Notes under the pieces: model-generated
The model's database searches: none
Told to the model about the DNA's origin: nothing
The model's input: only the letters and a program-made list of their open reading frames with translations
Source: Juglans regia
Taxonomy: Eukaryota; Streptophyta; Magnoliopsida; Fagales; Juglandaceae
Direction: 5' to 3'
DNA length: 64,000 bases
Assembly: GCF_001411555.2 (NCBI RefSeq)
Contig: NC_049905.1
Location: 9,391,053-9,455,052 of the forward strand
Made by a program: the position numbers and the translations under genes
Part shown: piece after piece, positions 43,417-54,212 of the stretch
Position numbering within the stretch: position 1 is the first letter of the stretch
Layout of the letters: each line of letters starts with the position of its first letter

Positions 43417-44785
43417 CATCCATATGGAGGGCATTTTAGTAGAATAATGACGTTCTTATTATAACTAGTTTACACAAATCTCAGTACATTTAAGAAAAAT
43501 GATATTTGCTATAAAAAAGAAAATTATTTTTTAATAATAGACCATTTTTTTTTTTTTTAAGATACATCTTAAGATTGTATCTAGTATAGCATTTCTCTAC
43601 ATTTAAATCAAGATTTGAAAAGAATTTATTGAAAATTTGATAAATATTTTAGTGACAAATAGATTTCATAAAAGTAAAGTTACACATTGATATGATTTGA
43701 TATGGAACGTTAGATTGTAAAATTATATTTAAATAGATCTAATGTATCATATAAAGTTACATTAATTTATAAATTTAATTTTATAAAATATGTTTATGAA
43801 TATAACACTTCTAAAAAATATATGGAGCCCTATCATCTTCCCTCGTCAATGGTCAAGGATTTGTGAATGTTGTTATCTATCTTAAAGTACACATCTATTT
43901 ACATGGTCTCAATAATAAAATTACGGTTACAACATAACATTTTCAAAGAAAAATCTTCTAGAAAAATAATAAATAAATAGGAATGTCACTTCACCAATAT
44001 ACTATAAGATATACCCTTATCTATTTACATAAAAATAAATACATATATTACACATGAGGACAATAAATTACCAATGTCAACTTTATCTATTTTCTTAAAA
44101 AAAATGCTAATGGACTCAAACATCTAATCATGATCGTTTAATGGATAGAGGATCTACATTCTCAACTAATGAGAAGGGGTATATAGGCCATCAAATCTTG
44201 GGACCCATATTTGGCGTCTACATGCATCTAACAATAACAATTCAATACAAGCATCCACATATTAAAAAAATAATAATAATTTGTGCAAATATACTATAAG
44301 CTATATCTTATCCATTCACATAAAAATAAATACATATATTACACATGAGGACAACAAATTATCATGTCAACTTTATCCATTTTATTAAAAAAAAATGCTA
44401 ATGGATTCAAACATCTAATCATAATGGTATGCATGATAGTTCAAAAGATAAAGGATCTACATTCTCAAGTAAGGAGAAGGGATATATAGGCCATCAAATC
44501 TTGGGACGTATATTCGACATGTACATGCATCTAACAATAACAATTCAATACAAACATCCACATATTTTAAAAAAAAATAAAATAATTTGTACAAATGTCA
44601 AAACACAAAATTTCGTCGTCCTAATGTGCATGTGTCCATATCGTGGGAAAAAAAGGCTCAGGAGGTGCAAGGGTGGATCACACTCACCAAGTCCAAGAGT
44701 GGGTATATGTACTTATGTAGCTTATAAAAACAAAAGGAAGTGGGGTCGTCGACTTCTAGCTCTGGCTACAGCATCTGCTTCAAGC
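43417..44785. other. 5' flank of the gene-less TNL unit
   Basis: Matches 8084-9438 and 54661-56280 up to about 44650, then enters sequence not shared with those copies (44650-44785), into which the hAT MITE inserted. A 119-residue open frame (44429-44788) is AT-rich, unconserved and not supported as a gene. Confidence 0.6.
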
Positions 44786-45343
44786 TAGGGGTGTCAAATC
44801 GTGTTAACGAGTCGTATTCTTGTCGTGTCAAGGTATGTACATTACATTGAATGGGTCAACACGAACACGACCCGTTAAGGATTTCGTGTCAAAATTCCAA
44901 ACCCACAACAAGGTAAGATAACGGGTTGACACGATACAACCCGTTAATGAATATGAAATAAATTCACACGACGTGACACGACACGACCCGTTCCGTTTCA
45001 ATCCGATTACATCCCAAATATAATAAACAAAACATACAATGTAAATATATTAATGTTACAATTCCAAATATAATAAAAAATTAAAAACATAAATCTAAAC
45101 AAATTTAGCACTTAAATAAGGAAGTGGAGCGTCCTCCTTGCCCTTTAGGTCTAAGGGTATAAAGGTAAATATAATTTTCTTAACGGGTCATAACAGGTTG
45201 ACCCGTTAGTGACTCGTTAAGCAATCGTGTCTTAAAGGGTTAACCCATTTTGACCCGAACCCGTTCAGGCTAAACCCTAACCCGCTTTTATCGTGTCGTG
45301 TTCGTATTAGGTTAACGGGTCGTGTCACATATTGCCACCCCTA
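44786..45343. mobile_element. hAT-type nonautonomous element, 558 bp
   Basis: Termini TAGGGGTGTCAAATCGTG and ATTGCCACCCCTA form inverted repeats (TAGGGGTG/CACCCCTA). A perfect 8-bp duplication CTTCAAGC (44778-44785 and 45344-45351) is diagnostic of hAT elements. The interior is rich in AACGGGT/ACCCGTT motifs. No open reading frame. Confidence 0.92.
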
Positions 45344-45570
45344 CTTCAAGCTCTGTCTCGCAATGGTAGTTTGCCCTCTTGTTGGGCCATAGGTTTAGCA
45401 GAAGCTACAATATGAGTAGAGAAACCAAAGCCCCAGAAGTTCTCAAAGTTACGAGAGAGAAGGGGGGAAGGTTTTTTTTTTGGGGGGGGGGCTAGATAAA
45501 CATTATATTAAAACTAAAATATAGTACAAATCCTGACAGAGAGGGCTCCAACAAATACCCCAAACTCCCA

Positions 45571-45740
45571 AGGAGTGTGGCATAGTGGTTAGATAGGACT
45601 TTAGGGCAAGCCCTATTACTCGAACATTCTCGATTTGAGTAGCCATTACGTACATTTAATTTGTCATTACTCTCAGAGTTATAGATTAAAAGAGTTTAAT
45701 TTGTCATTCAATTATTTGAGGTGCACTTATTATAAATTTT
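45571..45740 (+). mobile_element. Possible tRNA-derived SINE
   Basis: GGAGTGTGGCATAGTGGTTA looks like a pol III A box (TGGCATAGTGG), and a degenerate B-box-like CGAACATTCTCGAT follows about 40 bp downstream. No clear tail or target duplication, so tentative. Confidence 0.4.
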
Positions 45741-45758
45741 GGCCACTATATTTTAGGA

Positions 45759-45912
45759 TGAGTAATCATACACACAATACTTTTCATAATACATGATGTA
45801 AAATAAGGGTAGTTTTGTAAAGTTGTATTACTTTTATATGTTATTTTATAATAATATCCCTCGTTTTAAAATATAATTATGAAGTATGTTGTGAAAAATA
45901 TTGTGTATTTCT
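45759..45912. mobile_element. MITE with GAGTAATCATACACACAATA ends
   Basis: The left end ACACACAATACTTTTCATAA pairs imperfectly with the right end TTGTGAAAAATATTGTGTAT. In the paralogous spacer only the right half remains (12949-13010), abutting the Copia LTR. Confidence 0.55.
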
Positions 45913-46998
45913 GTTGAGTTTTTAGTATCTTTAAAGCAAACGGAGCCATCCCATTTATCAAATCTATGTGAATGCATGTGGCACCACTGTACTGTTTTGC
46001 TTACAGGTGTGAGTCATTCATTGATTATTTCCATGGTAAAGCTCTCTCCATGGTTTGAGGATTACGTTTACCTAATCATTGAAGTTCACATCTTTTGGTT
46101 TCATATCCTTCACACAAATCTCCCCCAATTAGTTTTCTATGATTTTGGAGGGAAAACAAATGGCTTCCTCATGAAACAACATTTATCCGGTTCAAGACTC
46201 TCACCATCAATTCTCAACCTCCTATTGGACCTAGTTTTTAGATTCTAGATGGAGACAATGATACTGCAACACACCACACCTCTTTTAATTTGTTTTTTCT
46301 TTTTTTCATAACAAGTATGTTGTCAATAGATTATGAGTAGAACAATTCAATTAATTGTGCAAGAATAAAATAAGGAAATTTAAAAAAAAAAAAAAAAAAC
46401 ATATATGATGTGTGGTGTGAAATGCTGAGTAGCATATCTCAAAGTTTCTTTAGATCAGTTGGAAAGTAGTATTTGTAAAAACATATGAAGTTTCTTCGCC
46501 TCAGGGATTCAGGGTATTACAAAGCAATTGAATGGTCTCAAATACTGTACCTATTTTAAAATTGTTTAACTCCTTTCTATTAGTAAAATTGGATTACAAC
46601 GTACAAGCCACAACCATAAAAGAAATAAGGCTCACAGAACATAGCCTTCTTTTATGCATACCAACCTTCAGTTACTACTGGATTCCCGAAAAGACTGAAT
46701 CTGGCAACTTCCCAATACACCATCTCATGACATGGAGATGGTTGTACTTCTTCCATGCATACCAATTTTAAGTGGTTATTGCCAATTCACCGACTTGGAA
46801 AGGGGGAACAAGGGAATGCAAAGAAACAGCCAATCCATCTTCTCAAGATATGGAGGCAGAAGCTCTCCCTAAATGCTTTGCTTAGACTGAAGTTTATTAC
46901 ATGCAATATATATATTCTCAATCCAAACCAAAATCTCAATCTTTCAATTTGAACTTTGGCGAACCAAACTAGGGGAAAAAGGATAGGTATTGGCGAGC

Positions 46999-47438
46999 TT
47001 ACTCCAGCAAGTCATCTGGATTAAAGTTCAGAGACTCCCTCCATCTGAGCTCATTTAATCTAAGGATGTATGCTCAAAACTATAGTTGAAAGGAGAAGGG
47101 CAAGTGGGCTCCTCATTTATCTCACCAAGACTGGACAGGTATGGGTGATTTAGGGCTTCCTCAACTTCACATTTACCACAAAAAGGAAAAGTTTATATCC
47201 TCGTCAACAAAGCAATAAAGAATTAAATCGGATTTTATTGAAGTAGTGTTTGGGGGAATACCAGTTATGCGTTTGCATGGATCAAAGACTCGCATTTTCT
47301 CTGCAAGATCTGTTGCCAGAGGGGACACATTCGGAAACTTCTTTGTAAATGGTTGCTTTGGAAAATGAGGGAGCTACTTCACATACATTTGAGCATTATC
47401 ACTTCTTAAAAATCCAAGATCTGAATCATCCATTGAAC
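46999..47438 (-). pseudogene. MAP-kinase C-terminal pseudogene with empty CACTA site
   Basis: Two exons: 47438-47263 (GSMDDSDLGFLRSDNAQMYV, stop, LPHFPKQPFTKKFPNVSPLA, EKMRVFDPCKRIT) and 47164-46999 ([30 protein letters not shown], then after a frameshift [16 protein letters not shown] and stop). The split Val codon at the intron fits. This is the C-lobe and tail of a plant MAP kinase (closest, from memory, to the MPK4 group); catalytic parts are missing. At about 47041-47045 the exon is continuous where CACTA copy B interrupts its paralog. Confidence 0.8.
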
Positions 47439-49038
47439 CTAATATATAGTTGTTTTGGCAATGATTAAAAAATAAGACAATTTTATACACCACATTACCA
47501 TTCCGTTTTCATTCCACTATGTAAGATATGACACATTTATCACTATTGGATTATCCTTTATTGGATGATTCTTTATCATTTAATGATGATAAATGTTACA
47601 TCTTACGTAGTGAGACGAAAGTATAATAGAAATATGATGTATAGCATTACTCTAAAAAACATATAAAGATAACCATATAAAAAATATATATAAAACCCAC
47701 TCTTGATCTAACTTGATTACCATCCAAATTCTATCACAAATAATACAGAAGGCTTCCATAATACAACATGGAAGCTAAATTTCTCAAAATCTAATGCAAA
47801 TACTTACAGAGAATTTTGGCGTTAAAGTGTGAGTGATTTAGGTGTATTAAACTTATGATTAGTAGATTTCTCTCTATCCATCGTAGACATGGACTGTTCC
47901 AATCGGGCCACTTAAGGTCCTGTTTGGTTTCACAAATTATCTTAACTCATCTCATATCAACATTCAAGCATCATTCAAATACAAATTAACACTTTGTAAT
48001 TTGAAATTTTAACTTTTTTATCTAATAATTACTTAATCATTACAACTTTCTCAAACTTCCGAGCGAAACACAAAAAATAATTCAACTTTTTCAAATCTAA
48101 AAAATAAAAATTATATTAACAAATTATAAACAATATTTTAATTATATAATAGTTTTATACATTTTCTCTCTCCTTTTCCAAAATCTTATAAAGCATCTAA
48201 CTCAAACGATTTTATTACTATTCACAAACTATCTTATTACGATCTGCGACTCTCATGTAATTGCTAAAATTTATTCTTCCATCTTCTACTTCTCGCTAGT
48301 CTTAAAATACCTATTTTAGAACCACATATTCCATTTTGCGACGTATGGAAAAGGTGCCTTAGAACTTAAGCCAGTTTCCATTAAAATGATCATAGATGGC
48401 CAACATTGCAAAAGGGAAGAGTAATGAAAGGGCAACATGTTCACTGGGGAAATTATTTGTTACCTTCTTATTCGTAAGCACTCATTTCAAATAAATTTGT
48501 AAAATTAGCATTAATCGAGGACTTGGGAAAAAGAACTAATATTCATTTGATTCTCTCTACAAATGATTTTGTAAATCCCCAAAAATCAGTATTTGTAGAA
48601 AGCAAAAAAAGTTAAGACCACGTGAACGAGAAATTTAGTTTATATGCGGTGATAATACATATTGTAAAGTAAATGAATGCAAGATCAATTACAATGAATA
48701 TATTACACTATAGAAAAAAAAAACACACACACACACACACCAAGCAATACCTTATTCTTATATTTGAGAGAGAAATAATGCTTTTCATCCGAGTTTTTTT
48801 ACTCCTAGTTATACTGGCTGATGTAATATAATTTTAATGATTGATACATTAATATGATAAACGTTCGAAATCACTTAAAATGTGTCACGTCAACAAGTCT
48901 GACTAGAAATAACAAAATCTAGGATAAGAACTAGCATTACTCTATTTGAGAGAATTGTAACCTCGACTTGCCGATGTGATTACTAAGATTTGTCGAATAG
49001 AACTGCATAGATACCTCATCATCTGTGGTGGTATCACG
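47439..49038. other. 3' flank of TNL2
   Basis: Noncoding. Contains the second foldback element (about 47466-47655), an AT-rich MITE (about 47930-48250), a CA repeat (about 48722-48742), and sequence shared with the TNL1 3' flank. No gene. Confidence 0.65.
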
Positions 49039-49824
49039 TTAAGGGACTTTACCATCTATAGCAACATGGCCTTCAAAGACCACTCCATCTATATCAGCAT
49101 CATCTTCAAAGACCTCATCATGCGTGGCAACAAGGCCTTCAAAGACCACACCATTTATAGCAATATCCCCTTCAAAGATCTCATCCTTTGTACTAATATG
49201 ATCATTTTCACAGACCTTACTATCAATAGAAAAACCTGATTCAGAGACCTCATCAACTACAAAAGCATCATCCTCAAATACCCTATCAGTAACAGCATCA
49301 GAACGGATATATTGGATATCACTTGCATTTTTGTCCGTTATGTTTGGGGCATCAACCAACACATGAACTCCACACTTCTTCACCTTAGCAAATGCCCCCA
49401 AATCAAAGGAAAACTCAATTTCGTCACCACTTACTAGCTCCATTATTTTGAAAGAGTTACCAAGGATCACAAACTTGTTTCTTAAAATAGACCATCGAAA
49501 TAGAAACAAATTATCTGAATAGCTCACATGCAAGGGACTTGGTGCAGCTGGAAGAATAACCTGTTGGAAGCCTTTTGTTTTATTGTGAACAGCCATCTTG
49601 ATTTGAGGCCATTCGATAAAGTTATCTTCTAACCACCACATATGGGAACTTTTTGTGCATGTATAAACAGCACAAATATATAATATACGAAAATCACCCT
49701 CTGAAAGCAAAGGTACGTGAAATGATATGGAAGATCCCATTTCCTGATTGCTGAACCAATTTGGAATCTCACTAGTAGGGAACGTAATCAAACGGCTACA
49801 AGGAGTATAGTTGGTCCGTGTACA
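49039..49824 (-). CDS. TNL2 exon 5: C-JID domain and acidic repeat tail
   Basis: TSEIPNWFSNQ and SSISFHVPLL mark the C-JID domain. The tail ends in four 11-residue repeats (KDEIFEGDIAI, NGVVFEGLVAT, HDEVFEDDADI, DGVVFEGHVAI) at 49057-49188, then DGKVP and stop. One codon is inserted before the repeats relative to TNL1 (ENDHIS against ENDIS). Confidence 0.88.
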   Translation of the reverse strand, partial: CTRTNYTPCSRLITFPTSEIPNWFSNQEMGSSISFHVPLLSEGDFRILYICAVYTCTKSSHMWWLEDNFIEWPQIKMAVHNKTKGFQQVILPAAPSPLHVSYSDNLFLFRWSILRNKFVILGNSFKIMELVSGDEIEFSFDLGAFAKVKKCGVHVLVDAPNITDKNASDIQYIRSDAVTDRVFEDDAFVVDEVSESGFSIDSKVCENDHISTKDEIFEGDIAINGVVFEGLVATHDEVFEDDADIDGVVFEGHVAIDGKVP

Positions 49825-49857
49825 CTGTATCAAACAAAAAAAGGGTTGAGAGAATTG

Positions 49858-49901
<44 letters not shown>

Positions 49902-52900
49902 CTGAAGAACATTCTCGCTAAAATCAGATGATAGATTGTTGCACCCAACCAAATCAACTTGTATGTTAGATTCCAAGTTTAAGCCATGAATATCAACCAG
50001 GTTGCGGCAGTCATCAAGGTTAAGTACAACTAAATTAGAACTCGAGGAAAATGAAAGTGTTTCCAATGATGAGCAGCCCCATGCAGATAGGGTCTCTATA
50101 TTTGCAGGGAGTCCTGAAATCGAGTAAATAGATTTGCACTGATCTAAATACAGATTTTGTAATTTAGAAAGGCCAGTGATGCTATCGGGTAGGATACAAA
50201 AATTGTTTTCTGATAAATCCAAGCCTTGAAGGGAAGAGAATCCCCCAAGATCAAGGGGAATCTTATCTTCAGACAAATTGCAATCCCTAAGAACAAGTTT
50301 TCCCAAAGTGCCAAATCCACAAACAGAAGCTCGTAGCAAAGTTATGGGATTCAAACTTCTTGGCGATATCCACGATGAGAAGCGTGATAGCCAAGATCCT
50401 GAGAATTCTTTGCATTCAGATAAGGATAAGCCTTTCCAATTCATCAAAAAACTCAAGGACGATGGGAGTTGCTTAATGGCAGTTCCTCCTATAAACAACT
50501 CTTTTAAAGCCAACATATTTCCCCAATTCTCTGGTAACTTTTCAAGCTGTATGCAGCCAGACAAGTTAAGAGTTTCAAGAGATTCTAATTTAGAAATGCT
50601 TTTTGGGAGATTCCTTAAGTTCTTGCATCCTTTTAAATTCAACAAAACAAGCCCTTCAAGATATCTTACAGAGTCATGAAGCTCAATCAAGTTTATGCAA
50701 CCTTCCAGAAGTAGCATCTCTAGATGTGGGACTTGTGAGAAGCATGGTGATTTGCAGAGATTTTTGGAATAGCTGAGATTAAGGACTTTCAACTTGTTGA
50801 ATACCTGGATTATGTATATAACAATTGAGATTTTTTGAATAGCCAAGACTTTTAGTGTGTGTGAACAAAAAGATTTAGTGCTTCCGATTACTAACATCAA
50901 AAGAGGAATATAAGGTACAGTAAAATTCGTTACCCTGGTCTCCTTCCAGACTTCTTTAAAATTACCACGCTGTAAGTCAAGCACAACAAGCTTCTCTAGA
51001 TGAAATTTTTGCGGTAGAATTTTCAATGGGCAGTTATGCCAACATAGCCATCTTAGCTCTTTGGAAAGAAGCTCAAAACGTCCTGTGAGATGCACATTAT
51101 TGATCTGAAGCAACCTCAAATTCTTCATCTTTGCAAATCCAACGGTTTTCAGATGTATGTCAGCAAGTGAGGGTGGATTTAGCACGACACCCTCCACTAC
51201 TTCAGATCCCTAGCAAAATATGAAGTTAGATTAGCAACATATTCCTCCTCTTTCTAAGGCTAGAACATACTCAAATTGGAGTGGGCCTAGATATTTTGTT
51301 CATAACTTAACAGACAAAGACTTGAGAGATTTAGATATGAATAGAATTGCTTAAAACGTGATTGAATACTTCTTAATATTGTCAGATGAGCTTTCAACTA
51401 ACTGATCTATAGAAGTTTTGGATTGAATTACATATGGTTAAAATATGTTCACACAATGATGCATGAAAGTCGACAAGATAAAACTCTTACGCAAGCCAAG
51501 AGATCATTTATATCATGTCTCTACATATATGTGCACATGGTTATGCATAAATGTAAATGTCTTACCATATGTTCACTGTTTAGTACATTTAACACATCCT
51601 CATGAAACCACAACCTACTATGTCTTCCTGGATCTTTACATGAACTTTCGCGAACAATTTCCCTTCCTATATCTCGAATCAAATCATGCATCCTCAGCTT
51701 ATTATGGCAATCTATTATCACAACAGACCTCCGAGCAAGATTACTAATACCAATATCAGGAAAAAAACCACACCCATGGAGAATTTTGGCAACATATTTT
51801 GCGTCCATCCCTATAAAGAAGCATGCAATATCAAGGAATATGTCCATTGTTGTCTCATCTAAAGAATCAAAGCTTACTCGAAGTATTTTTTGAATGTGGT
51901 GGTCAGGCATTTTTTGTAATTTTTCCACTGTGCTTTTCCATTCGATAATGCATCTTCCCAAGAGAAAAGAACCCAAAACTTCAAGAGCTAATGGATGCCC
52001 TCCAGTATACTTCACTACACTAATCGAAAGCTCATGGTAATCTTCCATTGGATGGGGCATCTTGAAGGCATGGCAGCTAAAAAGTTCAAGAGAGTCTGTA
52101 TAAGCCAATTCTTCCACTTTATATTTTTCATAGTTTCCTAATTGCTTTAGCAAATGTTCATCTTTACTCGTTGCAATGATTCTACTTCCAGCACCGAACC
52201 AATCAGTGTTGCCAGCTAATGCATGTAGTTGATCCACGTGATCCACGTCATCAAGAACAACAAGAACTTTTTTCCTAGCAAGGAGTTTCTTAATCCAATA
52301 GATTCCACTATCAACATTTTCAAATGGCCAATCTCTGATTTTCAAGATATCAATAAGAATATTTTTTTGTAACTTGACTAAACCATCAAACTGTCTTGAA
52401 GTTTCTTTAATGTCTCGGAGAAAAGTACTTCCTTCAAATCCATCACTTAATTGGTTATAAACAGCTTTTGCTAGGACTGTTTTACCTATTCCACTCATCC
52501 CATGGATGCTAACAATGCGAACATCATTTTTTTCCAGATGTAATAAGGCTTTCATCTCCACAACACGAAAATCTATTCCTATAGGGTGTTTGGCCACATT
52601 CAAGTGATTAGGGTGTAATTGATGCGAAATTTCTTTGATGATCTTATTGATGAACTTTGCTTCATACCTGCAGATTACAATTCGAATGGGAAATAAGACA
52701 GTAAATCATTCTAAGCAATTAAGTTATCTAAGTTATTGATAATATAAATTATATTTATTTCTGTACAAGTTCTTGTCATACATCACACATTGCAGACCGA
52801 CCAAACTCATCACACTTGCTAAGATTTTTCAGCATGTAAAGTTTACAATTGGAGATACAGACACATAGATCGACGCCTATATCTGTGACTCAGCAAACAA

Positions 52901-54048
52901 GTCCTACCCTGTGAACATAAAGAAAAGGGAGAATTAAAGGAAATAGAATCTTAGGGACTTGATATGGCTTTCTTGTTTTTGTTTGCTTGTTGTTAAGATG
53001 AACAATAAATTTCATTAAGATGGCAAACAATAAAGCGGGAAGGTAGTATGCCTTTGGTTGAATGGTGTCTCCATTATGAAATTGTTGTGTCAAAAACGAG
53101 TCTTTTGTAGCACCATTTCAACATTCCTTTAAGCTCGTGCCCTCATTATTGAAAAAAAAAAGTGTGTGCATGTATATAAATATATGTACGCATGTATGTA
53201 TGTATTTATGTATATACATACATATATATATACGTGCACATACATACATACACAACACACGCGCGCACACATATATACATATATATATACACACATATAT
53301 ATATATATGCATATATAGGAATATTTCAGAATTCTTGGATTATAACGCATATATATATATAAGAATATTTCAGAATTCTTGAATTATAAGGTATGTGTCC
53401 GTCCAAACAGCACAAACACGACCAAACTAAGCCGGCCAACATGAAGCATGCTGTAATAATTTGAAATTGTTTTTGTAGATGAAAATATAGATTAATTTTG
53501 AATGCTTATATGATTTAGATTAAAAAAATAGTATAATACCCGTTGGAAACACTCTCGAGATCCCAGCCGGAACAGTTTGCAGCTTCTGTTAGAGCTGCTC
53601 TCCACCTTTTTACCCTCATCATGTCCTGCTGAAACCGCTCTTCATGCCGCGCAAATGATTCGGCAAAAGTTCCAGTCTGGTTTCGAACATCTGTAGGGCT
53701 GACATGATAAAATACAGGAAAAAGAGTAAGGCTTTTCGTATTCTTGCAATGCACAATTTCTGCAAGCTCTTCAAGACACCACTTAGAAGAAGCATAGCCT
53801 TGGGAAAGAACAACAACGGAAATCCTTGATCCATGGATCGCATTGAGTAGTTCGGTAGAGATGTTTTCCCCTCTTCGAAGCGCGTCGTCATCTCGGAAGG
53901 TTTTAATTCCGGCTCTCACCAAAGCGGAGTAGAGGTGATCGACGAGACTCTTGCGAGTGTCTTCACCTCTGAAACTCAGGAAGATGTCATGAGCCCTCTG
54001 ACCAACAGAACTGTGTTCCAAAGATGATGGATGGGCTGGAGTAACCAT
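49039..54048 (-). CDS. TNL2: TIR-NB-ARC-LRR disease resistance protein, intact
   Basis: Paralog of TNL1 with the same five coding exons: 54048-53540, 52667-51566, 51209-50934, 50804-49902 and 49824-49039 (509, 1102, 276, 903 and 786 nt; total 3576 nt, 1191 residues). All frames join without stops. The LRR exon is one codon shorter and the last exon one codon longer than in TNL1. TIR, P-loop, kinase-2, GLPL and MHD motifs are all kept. Differences are scattered, with many in the LRR and C-terminal exons, as expected for receptors under diversifying selection, though no rates were calculated. Probably a functional receptor of unknown specificity. Confidence 0.93.
49057..49188 (-). repeat. 33-bp coding tandem repeat in TNL2 tail (4 copies)
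   Basis: Same register and copy number as TNL1 (2516-2647), but several substitutions between the paralogs within the repeats. Confidence 0.9.
49825..49901 (-). repeat. (GA/TC)n microsatellite filling TNL2 intron 4
   Basis: A 77-bp intron of which about 40 bp is a pure (GA)n tract next to the splice donor. Confidence 0.85.
49902..51209 (-). CDS. TNL2 exons 3-4: leucine-rich repeats
   Basis: Exon 3 is 51209-50934 and exon 4 is 50804-49902. Repeats such as LKVLNLSYS, LETLNLSGC and LQGLDLSENNF align to TNL1 with a single-codon gap near the SECKEFSGSW segment. Exon 4 ends at the GA-rich intron. Confidence 0.87.
51566..52667 (-). CDS. TNL2 exon 2: NB-ARC domain
   Basis: P-loop GMSGIGKT, kinase-2 VLVVLDDVDH, RNBS-B GSRIIATSKD, GGHPLALEVLG and LRMHDLIRDIG are intact. 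Compared with TNL1, the region after the P-loop and the stretch before MHD differ most (for example ISNLARRSVV against INNLVQRSVV). Confidence 0.92.
53540..54048 (-). CDS. TNL2 exon 1: TIR domain
   Basis: HDIFLSFRGEDTRKSLVDHL and YASSKWCLEEL are present, including the catalytic Glu. It is nearly identical to the TNL1 exon; I count about seven residue changes, mostly before the domain (for example Tyr20 to His). Donor AACGG/GTATTA. Confidence 0.92.
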
Positions 54049-54175
54049 GGAAACGAAGGTGTTTCTTGGGATTGAGATTGATTGGACTGGAAAAGAGACA
54101 AAACTTGTGAGTTAACAAACGGAATATAGAGAGGTTCTCACTTCTCAGAATCAGAAAAAGAGAGAACGAAGAGCT

Positions 54176-54212
<37 letters not shown>

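Larger units (their letters stand above)
45344..46998. other. Spacer with SINE-like and MITE pieces
   Basis: From about 45910 onward it matches 13010-13691. A 115-residue frame at 45901-46248 is not recognised and is not preserved in the paralog. No gene supported. Confidence 0.5.

Noticed and set aside
45901..46248. A 115-residue open frame with a hydrophobic end
   Set aside because: Not preserved in the paralogous spacer (12946-13691), no recognisable domain, and the start overlaps a MITE.
53118..53382. CRISPR-like or regular array of short repeats near TNL2 intron 1
   Set aside because: Simple TATG/TACA microsatellite with no spacer structure, in a plant nuclear context.
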